This document shows positions 33,301 to 44,450 of a stretch of 64,000 nucleotides of DNA, piece by piece. The stretch lies in contig CM077826.1 in the NCBI GenBank assembly GCA_039720395.1, positions 23,578,430 through 23,642,429 on the forward strand. The letters are read 5' to 3'. Numbering within the stretch: the stretch's first letter is position 1; every line of letters begins with the position of its first letter. Source of the DNA: Liquidambar formosana. Its lineage: Eukaryota; Streptophyta; Magnoliopsida; Saxifragales; Altingiaceae. Position numbers and translations under genes: made by a program. The notes beneath the pieces are model-generated. The model saw only the letters and a program-made list of their open reading frames with translations. It did no database searches and had not been told where the DNA came from.

Positions 33301-35330
33301 ATGTTAGTTTTGCTTCTACTTGGGTACTTAATTCTGATGTGAATTTTGAATTCCATGCAGGATCTAGTGGGAAGCAGAAGGCTGAGTAGAAGCGGAATAT
33401 CCCTACGAGTAGAGAATGGAGCAAAGTGTTGCTGTATTAGCTATGGGACTTGCTGCTTGACTCTACCTGAAGGAGTAGTTTAGAATTAATAAGCTATCTT
33501 GACATTCCAGAAGTTTTTAGAAACATTACCTTTATTTCAGTTTTGCCTAAACAGTGTTTTTAGTTTGATTTAATAAATGTTTTTATGAAGAGTTCATTAC
33601 TTCTGGAATTTATAGCATTTATCTTCTAAACTACCTTGCAAATATGAATTGCATGAAACATGATAGCTCTAAAATTGAATGCTAATAAACCCAAGAGAAC
33701 AAGAGAAATAGTTTCTCATACTTTATGAACCTTTACTTAAAAATGTTAAGGTATAGGTGCATATACTTAAAGAAGTACAAATCTGAAACATTTGAAAAGG
33801 TTCAAAGAATTCAGATATGAAGTAAAGAAAACAAACCAGTAAAAGTATTAAGCTCTTCGATTGGATCGAGGAGGCGAATATTTAACTGGTGATCTTTCAG
33901 ATCAACTTGTTCAAATAGGCATTCTATTCTAATGGACACCTCTTAGAACATCATAACTAAATGGTGTGTCAAAAGGAGGAAGAGGACCTTATTTGATATG
34001 GTCCGGTCCATGATAAGTTACAACGACCTAATATTATCCTTGTTAGGATATGCCCTAGAAATTGCCACGTACCTGTGAAACAGAGTTCAAACCAAGGCTG
34101 TCCCTTAGGACCTATATGAGATATGGAAAGGGAAGCACCAAACCTTAAGCATGTTAAGGTATGGGGATGCACTACATATGTAGAGACATATAATGCAACC
34201 AAATTGGAAATCAAGATAACTTAAATGTAGGTTTGTGGATTACCCTAAAGAAAGTTTAGGATATCATATCTATTATCCTGATGAACAAAAGGTGTTTTGT
34301 TTGTAAGTTTGCAATCTTTCTTGAAAAAGAGTTTATTCAAGAAGGAGATAACAACAGGAAAATAGAACTCAAAGAGTTGTCTAATGAGACACAAACCAAC
34401 ATTGATGCAACCCCTATCCCTGTTGAGATAGAACCCGTTATTGTACCATGATTGTACAAAGGGTTAGTGGGAGTGCGATCACATTTATGGTCCTATAAGT
34501 GAATGACGTTCTACTTATTAGGGAATAATGTAGAGACGTTGTCAAAAATGAAAGATTGGTTTTTCACAAAGTTTCTTCATAAAAGATTTGGAAGAAGCAT
34601 CCTATATTCTAGGAATAGAGGTCTATAGAGATAGATCTAAAGGATGCTAAGTCTCTCCCAATCAAAGTACATAGACAAGATTTTGAAAGAGTTCAAAATG
34701 CATGATTCCAAAAGGAGGTCTAATTCCTGTCAGACATGGGATCAAGTTGTCTATAACTAAAAGACCAGATATCAGTTTTGCTGTAAATGTTACGAGCAGA
34801 TATCAGGCAGACCCAGATGAGGAACACTGGGAAGCAGTCAAGGCTATCCTTAAGTTCTTGAGAAGAACTAAAGGACCTATCCCTTGCCTATGGAGAAAGA
34901 AACTTGAAATGGTTGGTAGAACGGATTCAGATTTTCAATCTGACGATGATGATAGGAGATCAACATCGAGGTATGTTCTTACCTTAAATGGTGGAGCTGT
35001 AAATTTGAGCTCATTGCTGCATGTTTGGATGAGTAAGTTCATTGCAGAACTAGGAGTGGTTCCTAACATTGAGAAGCCTTTACTATTGTTTTTGTGACAA
35101 CAATAAGGCTAGTGCTCAAGACAAGGATCCACGGTCTCATCAAAAGTCCAAACTTTAAGCGGCGATTCCAAGTGATTAGAGAGATCATTGGAAGAGATGA
35201 CATATACATATAGAAGTTTAATACAACAGAGAATAAAGAAGACCCCTTCACTAAAGCTATGACCCAAGTGTGTTGGATCACCACGCACAGGATATGAGTA
35301 TGAGATACATGGTGGATTGGCTATAGTGCA
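33301..35330 (+). pseudogene. pol: Copia-2 pol remnant
   Basis: The same fragment set as in Copia-1: protease (about 33310-33500), integrase (about 33750-34370), C-terminal RT (about 34500-34715), RNase H (about 34715-35270). Open stretches are short; the longest (34702-35097) includes RPDISFAVNVTSRYQADP and a damaged RNase H start. The missing RT section and shared frameshifts match Copia-1. Confidence 0.87.
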
Positions 35331-35340
35331 AGTGGGAGAT
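35331..35340 (+). other. Copia-2 polypurine tract
   Basis: AGTGGGAGAT abuts the 3' LTR start at 35341. Confidence 0.85.
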
Positions 35341-37006
35341 TGTTAGGATTATGCCCTAGAGCCAATCATAGAGATGATTGTTTAGGGATTAGGAACAATC
35401 AATTGATTTCATTTATATATGTCACATTTATTATTGATTTAATAAAAAGGCTTATTCTATTATGTTTATATGCATCATTTATATTTACATAATATGTCCA
35501 TGGAGTTAGAGTTGAGAATATGAAATTACAAAGGGTTGTAATTTTGAGACTCTAAATATATCTCTGTACTAAACTCCTAAATCATTCCTAGTTGAAGGTT
35601 CACTATGATGGACAGTAATGAACCATAGGACTAGCACTTGTTAGGTTGACTCTATAGGAGGATAGCTAGTCTCAAGCTATTTGTGTGGAGACACTACAAC
35701 CAACAAGTGGGTGCCTATTATCAGAATAGGTACACTGAATGTGACCAAAGATATGAGATAAACTGAATGGAGTTTTAACCTACCTGTCAATCAGTTTCTC
35801 ATTGTTATAGTGGTACAAGTAATCCTTAGACCTGAGACACCATGGTTGTCTTATGCATGTAGCTTTAGAAGTTTGATAACACTAAGTGCAGATCCTATTC
35901 AGGGGTCTGTAAGGGTGTTCATTGGCCCTTCTGCTATATGTGTGAAGGCATGTGAGTGATCAACAAGGAATCCATCACTCTCAGGAAAAAGGGAGTGAAT
36001 GTCTCATACAGCATTCATTGAATATAACTCATTAAATCCATGGGCCCATGGTAGAATGAATATGGAAAGGAGTTTCCATAAGTTCATCATTGAGTTGATA
36101 TTAATGAATGAGTATAAAGTAATTGAACTAGGGACTTGACAGACTTCCATGTCCTATTAGTTCAATTGGAGACATTGTGTTGATGGAAGGATGGAATTGT
36201 AACCTGTAAACTATAACAGAAGGGTTCTTTGTAAATGACTATTCACCTCATTAAGGACCACACCATGAGCCATATGCTAGGTGTTACTCATGGTTAGTAG
36301 AAGCCCTAATTGATATAAATGAGTTATAATCAATTAGGGAATTGAAAGGAGTTTCAATTAGACCCTTAATGGAAAGTGTTCCATTGTGCACAACTTGTGC
36401 TGTTCCTACTACTTGATGATGTGAACCCAATGGGTCACACACTGATCATGCTAAGAGAGCTTGATTGTCTATGAGAGAAAGGGTATAAGTGATTAAAGAA
36501 AAGTTCTTTAAGGGGCTAATTTGTATTTGATGCAAACTAGTGGGCTAATTGTGTAATTAAGAGTAATTACACAAATTAGATTAGGGTTTGGAATCCCCCC
36601 TTGGCCGGCCCTAGTTGGAGGCTATTTAAAGCCTCTTATGATGTGATGACATCATCACTTAATGCACTCTTGGAGGCTCCCAAGTGCTGGCCGAAATTTA
36701 CACAGCTCTCCCTCTCTCTCTCTCCCTCTTCTCCACCTCTAGCAACCCTAAGGAAGAAGAAGGAAAGGACAACTTGCTCAAGCTAGGTGTGGATACTGTT
36801 GGAGGCAGTGCACTTGGACTGCTCAATCAGAAGACAAAGCTTGGAGCATAAAGGAGAAGACTTGAATCAACTGTAAGTAATTCTACCCTCTTCTAGTTAG
36901 GGTTTTTGTTTTGTATTAAGCATAATTAAGATTCATGGATTTGGGAATCGTAGGAAAATTTTAAATTCCGCCTTTGTATTTTTCCTCTCTAGTTTGATTC
37001 CCAACA
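35341..37006 (+). repeat. Copia-2 3' LTR
   Basis: 1666 bp with TG...CA ends, TATTTAAA at 36623-36630 and GTAAGT at 36873-36878. It is followed directly by the TTAAC duplication. Confidence 0.97.
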
Positions 37007-39714
37007 TTAACCCAGTCCACTTCTGTTATCTGGCTCTCCACGGCAACTCTTAGTGAAGGAACTTCCAATTCAACTGGCAACACGGCCTCCATTCCATAAA
37101 CTAGAGAATAAGGGGTAGCCCCTGTTGACGACCTTATTGATGTTATGTAACCCCATAAAGCCAATGGCAACTTCTCATGCCAGTCTGTGTGTGAGTCCGC
37201 AGTCTTCTGTAGTATCTTTTTGATGTTCTTGTTAGCTGCTTCCATCGCTCCATTAGTCTGAGGACGGTATGGCAACGACAGATGGTGAACTATGCCATAC
37301 TTTTGCAAGAGCTCATGGGTTTCTTTCTGAAAGTGCTGGCCATTGTCTGAGATAACTTCATGCGGTACCCCATATCGATAGATGATGCTGTGCTGTATGA
37401 ACTGTGCTACCTTCTTGGAATTCAAGGTCTTGAAGGACGCTGCTTCCACCCACTTAGTGAAGTAGTCGATGGCGACCAGGATGTATTCATGCCCATTTGA
37501 TGCCTTTGGCTTGATCTGTCTGATGATATCTATCCCCCATACCGCGAATGGCCAAGGTGATGACATACTCGTTAAAGGCATAGAAGGCAAATGTTGTCCA
37601 CTGGCGAACAGTTGGCATTTGTGGCACTTCTTGACATGTGCGTGGCAGTCTCTTTCCATGGTGGACCAATAATAGCCTAGCCTCATGATTTTCTTAGCCA
37701 ACATATAGCCGTTCATGTGCGGAGCCCCTGTTCCTTCATGGATTTCTTTAATCAGATGCTCGGCTTCCTCCTCGATGACACACAGCAGGTGGATCCCGTC
37801 GTATGACCTTCGATATAGCTTTCCTCCACAAAGTACATAGTGACTTGCCAATCGCCTTAGGGTTTTTCTATCAATGCAAGATGCTCCTTCTGGGTACTCC
37901 CTTTCTTCAATGAACTTCATTATGTCATGGAACCACGGACGGCCATCATTTACCTCTCCTCCTCGGATTGCACAACAGTACACAGGCTTGTCTCGGCATT
38001 CTATCACCAACGGCTTCACATTTCCCCCTTCAGGTATCTCCACCATGGATGCTAGGGTCGCCAAGGCATCGGCGAACTGGTTCTTGTTCCTTGAAAGGTA
38101 GTTAAATTCTATCTCTGAGAACTCCTTGGTTAGAGCTTCCAGGTAGGCGTGGTAGGGTAGCAGCTTCTCATCTCGAGTTTTCCATTCCCCTTTTATCTGA
38201 CAAATGATTAGCGCCGAGTCCCCGAACACTTCTAATTCTTTGATCCCCAATTCAAGTGCCGCTTCCAGTGCTAGGATACAGGCCTCATACTCAGCAATGT
38301 TGTTGGTAGCTTCGAACCCCAACTTGACCGCCAACGGTGTAAATGCCTCTTCGGGTGAGACCAGCAGGACTCCTATCCCATAACCTTTCTTATTGGCTGC
38401 CCCATCGAAGTATACTCTCCAAGTTTTTCTACCAATCTCTAGCACGTCCTCATCTGGGAATTGATCGTTGAACGGAGCGGATGATGACACCGGACAGCTG
38501 GCTAGGTAGTCTGCGATGACGCTTCCCTTGATAGACTTCTGATTCACGTACTTGATGTCGAATTCATTGAGGAGAATTGACCATCGAGCAGTTCTGAATG
38601 ACAATACTGGCCTTTCTACCAGGTACTTCAACGGGTCCATACGACTTATCAAGAATACTTCGAAGGACATCATGTAGTGTCGGAGTTTCTGCGTCGCCCA
38701 TTCTAGTGCCACACAAGCTTTTTCAATCGCATTGTACTTCACTTCATAGTCTGTCATTTTCTTGCTTAAGTAATAGATGGCATTCTCCTTTGTAGACCCT
38801 TCGAGATATTGAGCTAACATAGCCCCCGTCGCAGTTTCGGTGACCGTTAAGTATAACAAAAGCGGCGCACCTTGCCGTGGGGGAACTAAGATTGGAGGAT
38901 TGCTCAAGTATCTCTTAATGGTCTCAAAGGCCTCTTGGCATTCTTCGTTCCATACTTTTGGCACACCTTTCTTAAGCAATTTGAAGATTGGTTCGCAAAC
39001 CATGGTCAAGTTGGCAATGAATCGGCTTATGTATTGAACTCTTCCCAGAAAGCCTCGGATCTGCTTCTCAGTGCTAGGCGGCTCCATTTCCACAATGGCT
39101 TTTATCTTCCCTGGGTCCACTTCGATGCCTCTCTGAGTGATCATGAACCCCAATAGCTTGCCTGCAGTGACACCAAAAGCGCACTTCTGTGGGTTGAGAC
39201 GGAGATTGTACTTTTTTGCTCGCTCTAGGAATTTCTCTAGTGCCTTGAAATGCCCTTCTCTATCCACGGACTTCACGATCATATCATCGACGTAAACCTC
39301 GACTTCCTTATGGATCATATCATACAATAGGGTCGTAGCTGCTCTTTGGTAAGTAGCCCCAGCGTTTCTTAAGCCAAAAGGCATTACTTTGTAACAGTAC
39401 GTTCCCCATTGCGTGATAAAGGCTGTTTTCTCCATGTCTTGAGGCGCCATCTTTATCTGGTTATACCCGGAGAATCCGTCCATGAAGGAGAGGAGTGCGT
39501 GTCCCACTGTGCTATCTACCAACACGTCGATATGGGGTAAAGGAAAGTCATCCTTAGGGCTCGCGGCGTTGAGATCTCGGAAGTCGACACACATCCTCAC
39601 TTTCCCATCTTTTTTAGGCACAGGCACTATATTCGACAACCACTCGGGGTACTCCACAACTTGAAGGAAACCCACGTCTAGTTGTTTAGTTACCTCTTCT
39701 TTTACTTTTAGAGC
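37007..39714 (-). pseudogene. pol: Element C pol: RT - RNase H - archaeal-type RNase H - integrase
   Basis: One long minus-strand frame, numbered here from the Met at 39675. RT includes YVDD at 128-131. The first RNase H (about 270-390) is degenerate: LYLTVTETA replaces the usual Asp-containing motif. The second RNase H (about 418-545) keeps D424, E463, D486 and D535 in YFDGAA, AEYEA, FGDSAL and FADALA. Integrase has an HHCC zinc region (about 640-690) and D716, D777, E812. Dual RNase H is a Tat-lineage trait. Copia-2 cuts off the last ~105 residues, and a TAG at 39715-39717 separates this from the upstream linker. Confidence 0.95.
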
Positions 39715-40069
39715 CTATTCTGGTTTTAATCTTCTGAGTTTCTGCTTTACCGGCTTCTTTAGGGAATTGGTGGGGATATAGTGTTGCACAATATCGGGGT
39801 CAATGCCAGGCATGTCTTCATAAGACCTTGCAAAAGCCATAATGTTGGCTTTCAAGAGGGAGATCATCTTTTCTTTTTCAACGGGGGAGAGGGTTTTCCC
39901 AATTTTAACTATTCTTGGCAATTCATTCGTCCCTAAGTTGATTGATTCCAATTCATCCATATTAGGTTCGGTGACGCCCCTTTTCCTTTGCTCAACGAGC
40001 TCCGGGGGGACATCGTTCCTAGGATCTATATCCATGCCATAAATATCCATAGAGGAGAGAAAAGAGACA
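39715..40069 (-). pseudogene. pol: Element C pol N-terminal linker, ending in a nonsense codon
   Basis: The frame from the predicted acceptor (40069) reads into MDIYGMDIDPRNDVPPELVE (Met at 40050) and on to PE, then TAG at 39717-39715. Element B has TGG at that codon (PEWALKVKEEV), so the stop is a G-to-A change. Downstream the frame stays open into RT. This is the segment between protease and RT in Tat elements. Confidence 0.85.
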
Positions 40070-40239
40070 CTGCATATATAGAGAAAGAAAGCACACTTTA
40101 TTGACTAGGAATAGTAGGAATGACACACAAAAGAAGAAAGAAAACAAACAAATCTGTATCAATACCATGACTCTACAAAGAGAGTTGAGTAGATACATCT
40201 TATTGAATTAGGGAAATATTACTAAACTAAGACACCTAC
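40070..40239 (-). other. Predicted 170-nt intron between protease and RT (Ogre-type)
   Basis: On the minus strand a donor GTAGGT (40239-40234) and an acceptor TTTCTCTATATATGCAG (ending 40070), with long T/C-rich tracts before it, would remove the gag-pro stop. Splicing joins phase 2 to phase 2 and runs directly into the pol frame. Ogre elements are known to splice an intron here. In element B the donor reads ATAGGT, consistent with decay. Not proven without RNA data. Confidence 0.6.
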
Positions 40240-43200
40240 AAGCTGTTATCAGGTAGGCCAAGGTCTTCTTCTTCATGGATCTCCGCAACGACACCACATT
40301 CAAGGTACCAATTCAGGAGTGGCAAGGTAGCATGGCTAATGGACGAACCCTGGAGTTCTTCAATGGTCGAGTCTTCCATGATGAGGATCATGTCTTGGAA
40401 CATTTCAGTCATAGCCCCTGCATCAAGGTTCTCTGCCCAGTCCTCCTCTTTCTTTTCCCAGAACTCATCATTGATGGCATCATCATCCACCATTTCAGCT
40501 GTGATTGGATACCATTCGGTGAAGAAGATTTCAAAACCCGGAACTTGGATCTTGGTAGCTTGGTCAAAGGTGGGCTCTGGAAACCCGCAATATAGAAAAT
40601 CATCCCCTTCTTTGACGAAGTAACCATTCAAAGTAGGTTGATATGGCGAGATCTTCAGGTCTGGCACCCTTCCCTCGGCTTTGGCTCTTACTTTCTCTTT
40701 GTTCCTCTTCAGCATTTCCGCATGATCATTTCTAGAGGGCTCATATCCTAGCCCGAAGGTGTATGAGGTGACACGGCTTTGAATAGACGTAGGGATCCCT
40801 TGTTGGCGACGCCCTAGCCCCATGCCTGGAAAGGAACTCATCTTTCTCATTATTTCACCGACGTGCAAGTTGCCATGGGGGCAAAAGTCCAAGGGTATTA
40901 ATTCACCCTTTTCGAGCTCTTTTTCAATGCATTGGACATAGTCAAACCCAGATAGCGGTATCGCTGCTGATTCAGGTTGTATCTCACATATAGGCACACC
41001 TGCGAGTTTCAATTCATAGTCCCCTTGAAGTGTTACTATGGCTCCTTCATAAGGAAACTTCACCTTTTGATGAAGTGAAGATGGCACAGCCCCAGCAGGA
41101 TGGATCCAAGGTCGGCCCAACAACAAGTTGAAACATGACGGTACATCCAACACTTGGAATTCTACCCTAAATTCAGTGGGTCCCATAATAAGAGGCAAAG
41201 TAACTACCCCTATTACTTCTCGGCGGGTGTTGTCATAAGCTCTTACGGTCTGCCCAGATGGCGTGAAATCAGTGGGTCCCAAACCCAAAACAGTGGCAGT
41301 TCGGAGAGGACATACATTCAGTGCGGACCCATTGTCGATAAGAACGGTGGGAACCCTCTTCCCCATAGTGTCAACGGTCACATAGAGAGCTTGAGAATGG
41401 CTCGGCCCGCTTTTAGGTAGGTCTACATCGGTGAACACGATGGTTGAGTTCTTGGGAGTTGGATTCACCAAATGTACCAATCCCTCGGGGGATGTGTCAA
41501 CAGGCACTTGTATCTGATTCAACAGTTTCAACACGGTTTGTCTGTGCTTATGCGAGGCCATGAGCAAGCCCCAAATAGTAATGTTGGCATTGGTCTTCTT
41601 CAGCTGCCTAAGCACTTCATCCTCTTCTTCTTGCAAGCTAGGACGCCTCTGCCCTTCCAAATCTTCCAACAGATTTTCAGATTCTAGGTGGGGGGGCTTG
41701 AAATGACGACCCCCTCTGGTTATATGGTCCAACTCATCATCGCTAGCCCATATGTCATGGACTTCCTCGGAGTCATTCATTAAGTCATCCCATTCTATCA
41801 TGTCAATGCTCTCCATTTCTGTCGGCAAGTCATCCCAACCTGAAGGGACTATCGGCTCATCTGATATCGGACTTGGGCTTGAGTACAGCACATAGTAATC
41901 ATATTTCCCCGACGCTTCACCTAATAGGCCAACCTGAGGATCCCCTGCTTCATATCTTTCTTTCAGCTCTTGTTGGATAGATTTCTTTGGCAACAACAAA
42001 ACCTTTTGGTCAATGAGGTCTTGGATGATCTTCTTTAGTATAGAACAAGCCTCGGTGTCATGGCCGGGTGCACGATGGTATTGGCAATATTGGTGAGGGG
42101 TTGATGGTCTTGGCTTTGGTGGAAGTGGCATGATAAGGCTGTTATTGCGGCAAATGGTGAAGAGACGGGTTAAGGTCATGGGGAGCGGAGTGTATTGTCT
42201 TATGGGATGGCGAGGGCGAGAGGATTCAACCCCAATGGCATTTATGGTGTTAGGTGGGGGTGTGTTGTTGTGTGATGGGAGAGGATTGCGGGTGACATTT
42301 GGACGGGTTGGTGGTGAAATGACTTGCTTGTCAATGAGGTCTTGGACTTGGTGGCGAAGGCGAATACAGCGATTGGTGGCATGGCTTTTGGATTGGTGGT
42401 ACTTGTAGTACTCATTCTCATTGTAGCTCTTGGGTAAGGGATTTGGTGGAGGTCTTGGGTCGAGTGGCTTCAATAGGTCACGACTTATGAGCTTTTCAAG
42501 GACTCTTTCGAGTGGCATGAATAGGTCAGTGAATTGGCGAGGTGGATTGACATCATTGAGAGAAAAGGGTTGGATTGGTTGAGTTATGGTGTTGACCTCG
42601 GCATTGTTCTTCCCAGTAAAGTTTGTCTTGCGACTCCTCACTTCCTCAGTCTTGATTGTCCCATCATTGATAGCATCTTCAACCTGCGTGCCAGCCCCAA
42701 TGAGAGCTTTGAAATTCGGGAAATAGTGGGCAAATAGGTGCTTGTGATACACGGGCAGCAGGTTCTTAACCACTAACTGAGTTTGGTCCTCCTCATTCGG
42801 CCTATCCGTCATTCTCGACGCCTTTTGTCTCCACCTTGTAATGTAAGCGGAGAAAGTTTCATGAGCCCCTTGCTTGGTAGTTTCTAGGTCCCTTCGAGTA
42901 ACGTCCACCTCTGTGTTATACTTGTAGTGCTCTGAAAACTCATTGCATATGTCTTCCCAAGTCCGGGTTCTATTCTCATCCAAGGATAAGAACCATTTCA
43001 AAGCAGAAGTGGCCAAGGTTTCATGGAACATTTGAGCTAAAAGCTCGTCAGTAGCCCCTCGAGGGTGCATAGCTCGCACATACATCTTCAAATGAGTCTT
43101 AGGGCAACCCGTCCCATCGAACTTTTCTAACTCCGGCATCTTGAATTGTAGTGGAATACGAGCCGTTGGAAACAGGGATAGAGTCCGCACATCGACCATG

Positions 43201-43574
43201 TCATCAGCCCTGCGAATCCCTTTTATGGTTCTCTCCAAAGCTTCTACCTTGCTAGCTAACACGGAATCACTACTAGTACCTTTCCCCTTGGCTTCCCCTT
43301 CTAGGTTGGTGACCTCAGGTTTCGAGCTACTTTCCCCCCTTGTCTTGGTGTTCTCATTGGATTGAGGTCCCTCTTCGGTGCCAGCCCCATGAGGTATACC
43401 CGAGGAATGGGCCTTAGAGCCATTTTGTTTAAGATCCGCCATCTTCTGTTGGTTCTCTTGAGCCATTTTCAATGCGGTATCGGATGTCTCGGCGGTATGG
43501 TCAAGCTTGGCCATGATGGCTTTCAGGCAAGCCTCAAGGTCAAAGTGCCCCTCACTAGTTCTTTCGTCGGCCAT
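40236..43574 (-). CDS. gag-pro: Element C Gag-protease polyprotein with G-patch (~1112 aa)
   Basis: It starts at ATG 43574 (MADERTSEG); the same frame is open upstream to about 43640 but without an ATG. Approximate residues from this Met: Ty3 Gag domain 145-290; first zinc-knuckle-like motif about 390-403 with Tyr in place of its first Cys (element B keeps Cys); second knuckle C-X2-H-X4-H-X4-C about 497-510; aspartic protease with LIDNGS at about 745-750 and LLGRPWIH; G-patch (PGMGLGRRQQG) about 915-928. It ends at TAG 40236-40238, which the predicted intron would remove. Open throughout. Confidence 0.93.
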   Translation of the reverse strand: MADERTSEGHFDLEACLKAIMAKLDHTAETSDTALKMAQENQQKMADLKQNGSKAHSSGIPHGAGTEEGPQSNENTKTRGESSSKPEVTNLEGEAKGKGTSSDSVLASKVEALERTIKGIRRADDMVDVRTLSLFPTARIPLQFKMPELEKFDGTGCPKTHLKMYVRAMHPRGATDELLAQMFHETLATSALKWFLSLDENRTRTWEDICNEFSEHYKYNTEVDVTRRDLETTKQGAHETFSAYITRWRQKASRMTDRPNEEDQTQLVVKNLLPVYHKHLFAHYFPNFKALIGAGTQVEDAINDGTIKTEEVRSRKTNFTGKNNAEVNTITQPIQPFSLNDVNPPRQFTDLFMPLERVLEKLISRDLLKPLDPRPPPNPLPKSYNENEYYKYHQSKSHATNRCIRLRHQVQDLIDKQVISPPTRPNVTRNPLPSHNNTPPPNTINAIGVESSRPRHPIRQYTPLPMTLTRLFTICRNNSLIMPLPPKPRPSTPHQYCQYHRAPGHDTEACSILKKIIQDLIDQKVLLLPKKSIQQELKERYEAGDPQVGLLGEASGKYDYYVLYSSPSPISDEPIVPSGWDDLPTEMESIDMIEWDDLMNDSEEVHDIWASDDELDHITRGGRHFKPPHLESENLLEDLEGQRRPSLQEEEDEVLRQLKKTNANITIWGLLMASHKHRQTVLKLLNQIQVPVDTSPEGLVHLVNPTPKNSTIVFTDVDLPKSGPSHSQALYVTVDTMGKRVPTVLIDNGSALNVCPLRTATVLGLGPTDFTPSGQTVRAYDNTRREVIGVVTLPLIMGPTEFRVEFQVLDVPSCFNLLLGRPWIHPAGAVPSSLHQKVKFPYEGAIVTLQGDYELKLAGVPICEIQPESAAIPLSGFDYVQCIEKELEKGELIPLDFCPHGNLHVGEIMRKMSSFPGMGLGRRQQGIPTSIQSRVTSYTFGLGYEPSRNDHAEMLKRNKEKVRAKAEGRVPDLKISPYQPTLNGYFVKEGDDFLYCGFPEPTFDQATKIQVPGFEIFFTEWYPITAEMVDDDAINDEFWEKKEEDWAENLDAGAMTEMFQDMILIMEDSTIEELQGSSISHATLPLLNWYLECGVVAEIHEEEDLGLPDNSL

Positions 43575-44429
43575 GTCTGTCTGATGGGTAGACTCAACAC
43601 TCACTAGACGCCCTTGTGGATTGCGGATCCAAGCCAGCACGTCTATGGATAGAAAAGTTTTAACCTTTAGCCTAAGGATCTGTCCTAAACCTCCATATTT
43701 TCCTTAATGAATTCGGTCTCTACACCATGTTCAATTAATTCATTCCTTTTATCCAATTACCTTTACAGGGATCATGGATTAAGGGTATGTTTTAAAGAAT
43801 AGGGCATAGAGTCCTTCAACTAGGTTTAATTAATCCCCTAGGACTAGCACATCACAAACATAGCTTTACATCCTATTTCCTTAATTTATTCCTCCTAACC
43901 CATGGCCTTAACGAAGGCTAGGGTTTAAAGGTCTATGTTAAGGGCATAAGATATAAAGCCTCACACCACAAACACGGCATAGCATCATTACAAACAATTG
44001 TGGGTGCATAAAGGTGAGACCGTAGTGTCCTACAAGTCTGTCTATATGGACTAATGATAAGGGTAGGCTAGGGTCCTTCACTTGCTTGAGCAATCCTTAT
44101 ACCTAACCACATGTGGCATCAGGAACGCCGCGTGGGTCCAGCAGTACGTGATTAACTCATTTAATATACCCAAGGGCAAGCCCAAGGGTACTAGGCAAGA
44201 GAGGTTGATAGCTTTCGCCCCAACACATGGAATCAGGAAAACCAAGGTTGAGACTAGGCCGATCGTTGGCAAGGATACATCGAGGGACATCGATCCTAGC
44301 ATGCAAGAGTTTGCGCACACAATGCAATAAATGAAAGCACACAATCAAGCGGATGCAATGTGATTGATTTTAATTAAACATAAGAAATTAACCTAGCCCA
44401 TTTAAACTTTATAGAGTCTAGCCCACAAA
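43575..44429 (-). other. Element C 5' leader
   Basis: About 850 nt lies between PBS and gag with no convincing sense ORF and none resembling Ogre ORF1. A + strand frame around 44148-44290 is conserved in element B (about 54785-54930) at protein level as well as in DNA, which may simply reflect recent common descent. Confidence 0.6.
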
Positions 44430-44447
44430 TCCCCAGTGGAGTCGCCA
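44430..44447 (-). other. Element C primer-binding site (Arg-type tRNA)
   Basis: The minus strand reads TGGCGACTCCACTGGGGA, three bases after the 5' LTR end. Its complement resembles the 3' end of a plant tRNA-Arg (…CCCCAG-GGAGTCG plus CCA). Ogre elements use tRNA-Arg. Confidence 0.8.
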
Positions 44448-44450
44448 AAC

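Larger units (their letters stand above)
27235..37006 (+). mobile_element. Copia-2: complete non-autonomous Copia element (9772 bp)
   Basis: Two 1666-bp LTRs flank a 6440-bp internal region carrying an intact gag and a wrecked pol. The 5-bp target duplication TTAAC is present. I noted about seven differences between its LTRs by eye, fewer per base than in C, which fits its insertion into C. Its intact gag with a non-functional pol implies mobilisation by enzymes of a related autonomous element. Confidence 0.97.

Noticed and set aside
41154..43607. Several + strand ORFs of 65-95 aa opposite gag-pro
   Set aside because: They are antisense shadows of the open gag-pro frame and have no recognisable domain.
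44082..44330. + strand ORF in element C leader, conserved in B
   Set aside because: The conserved part is short, lies antisense in a leader, and can be explained by general nucleotide similarity between B and C; no promoter or known domain is seen.
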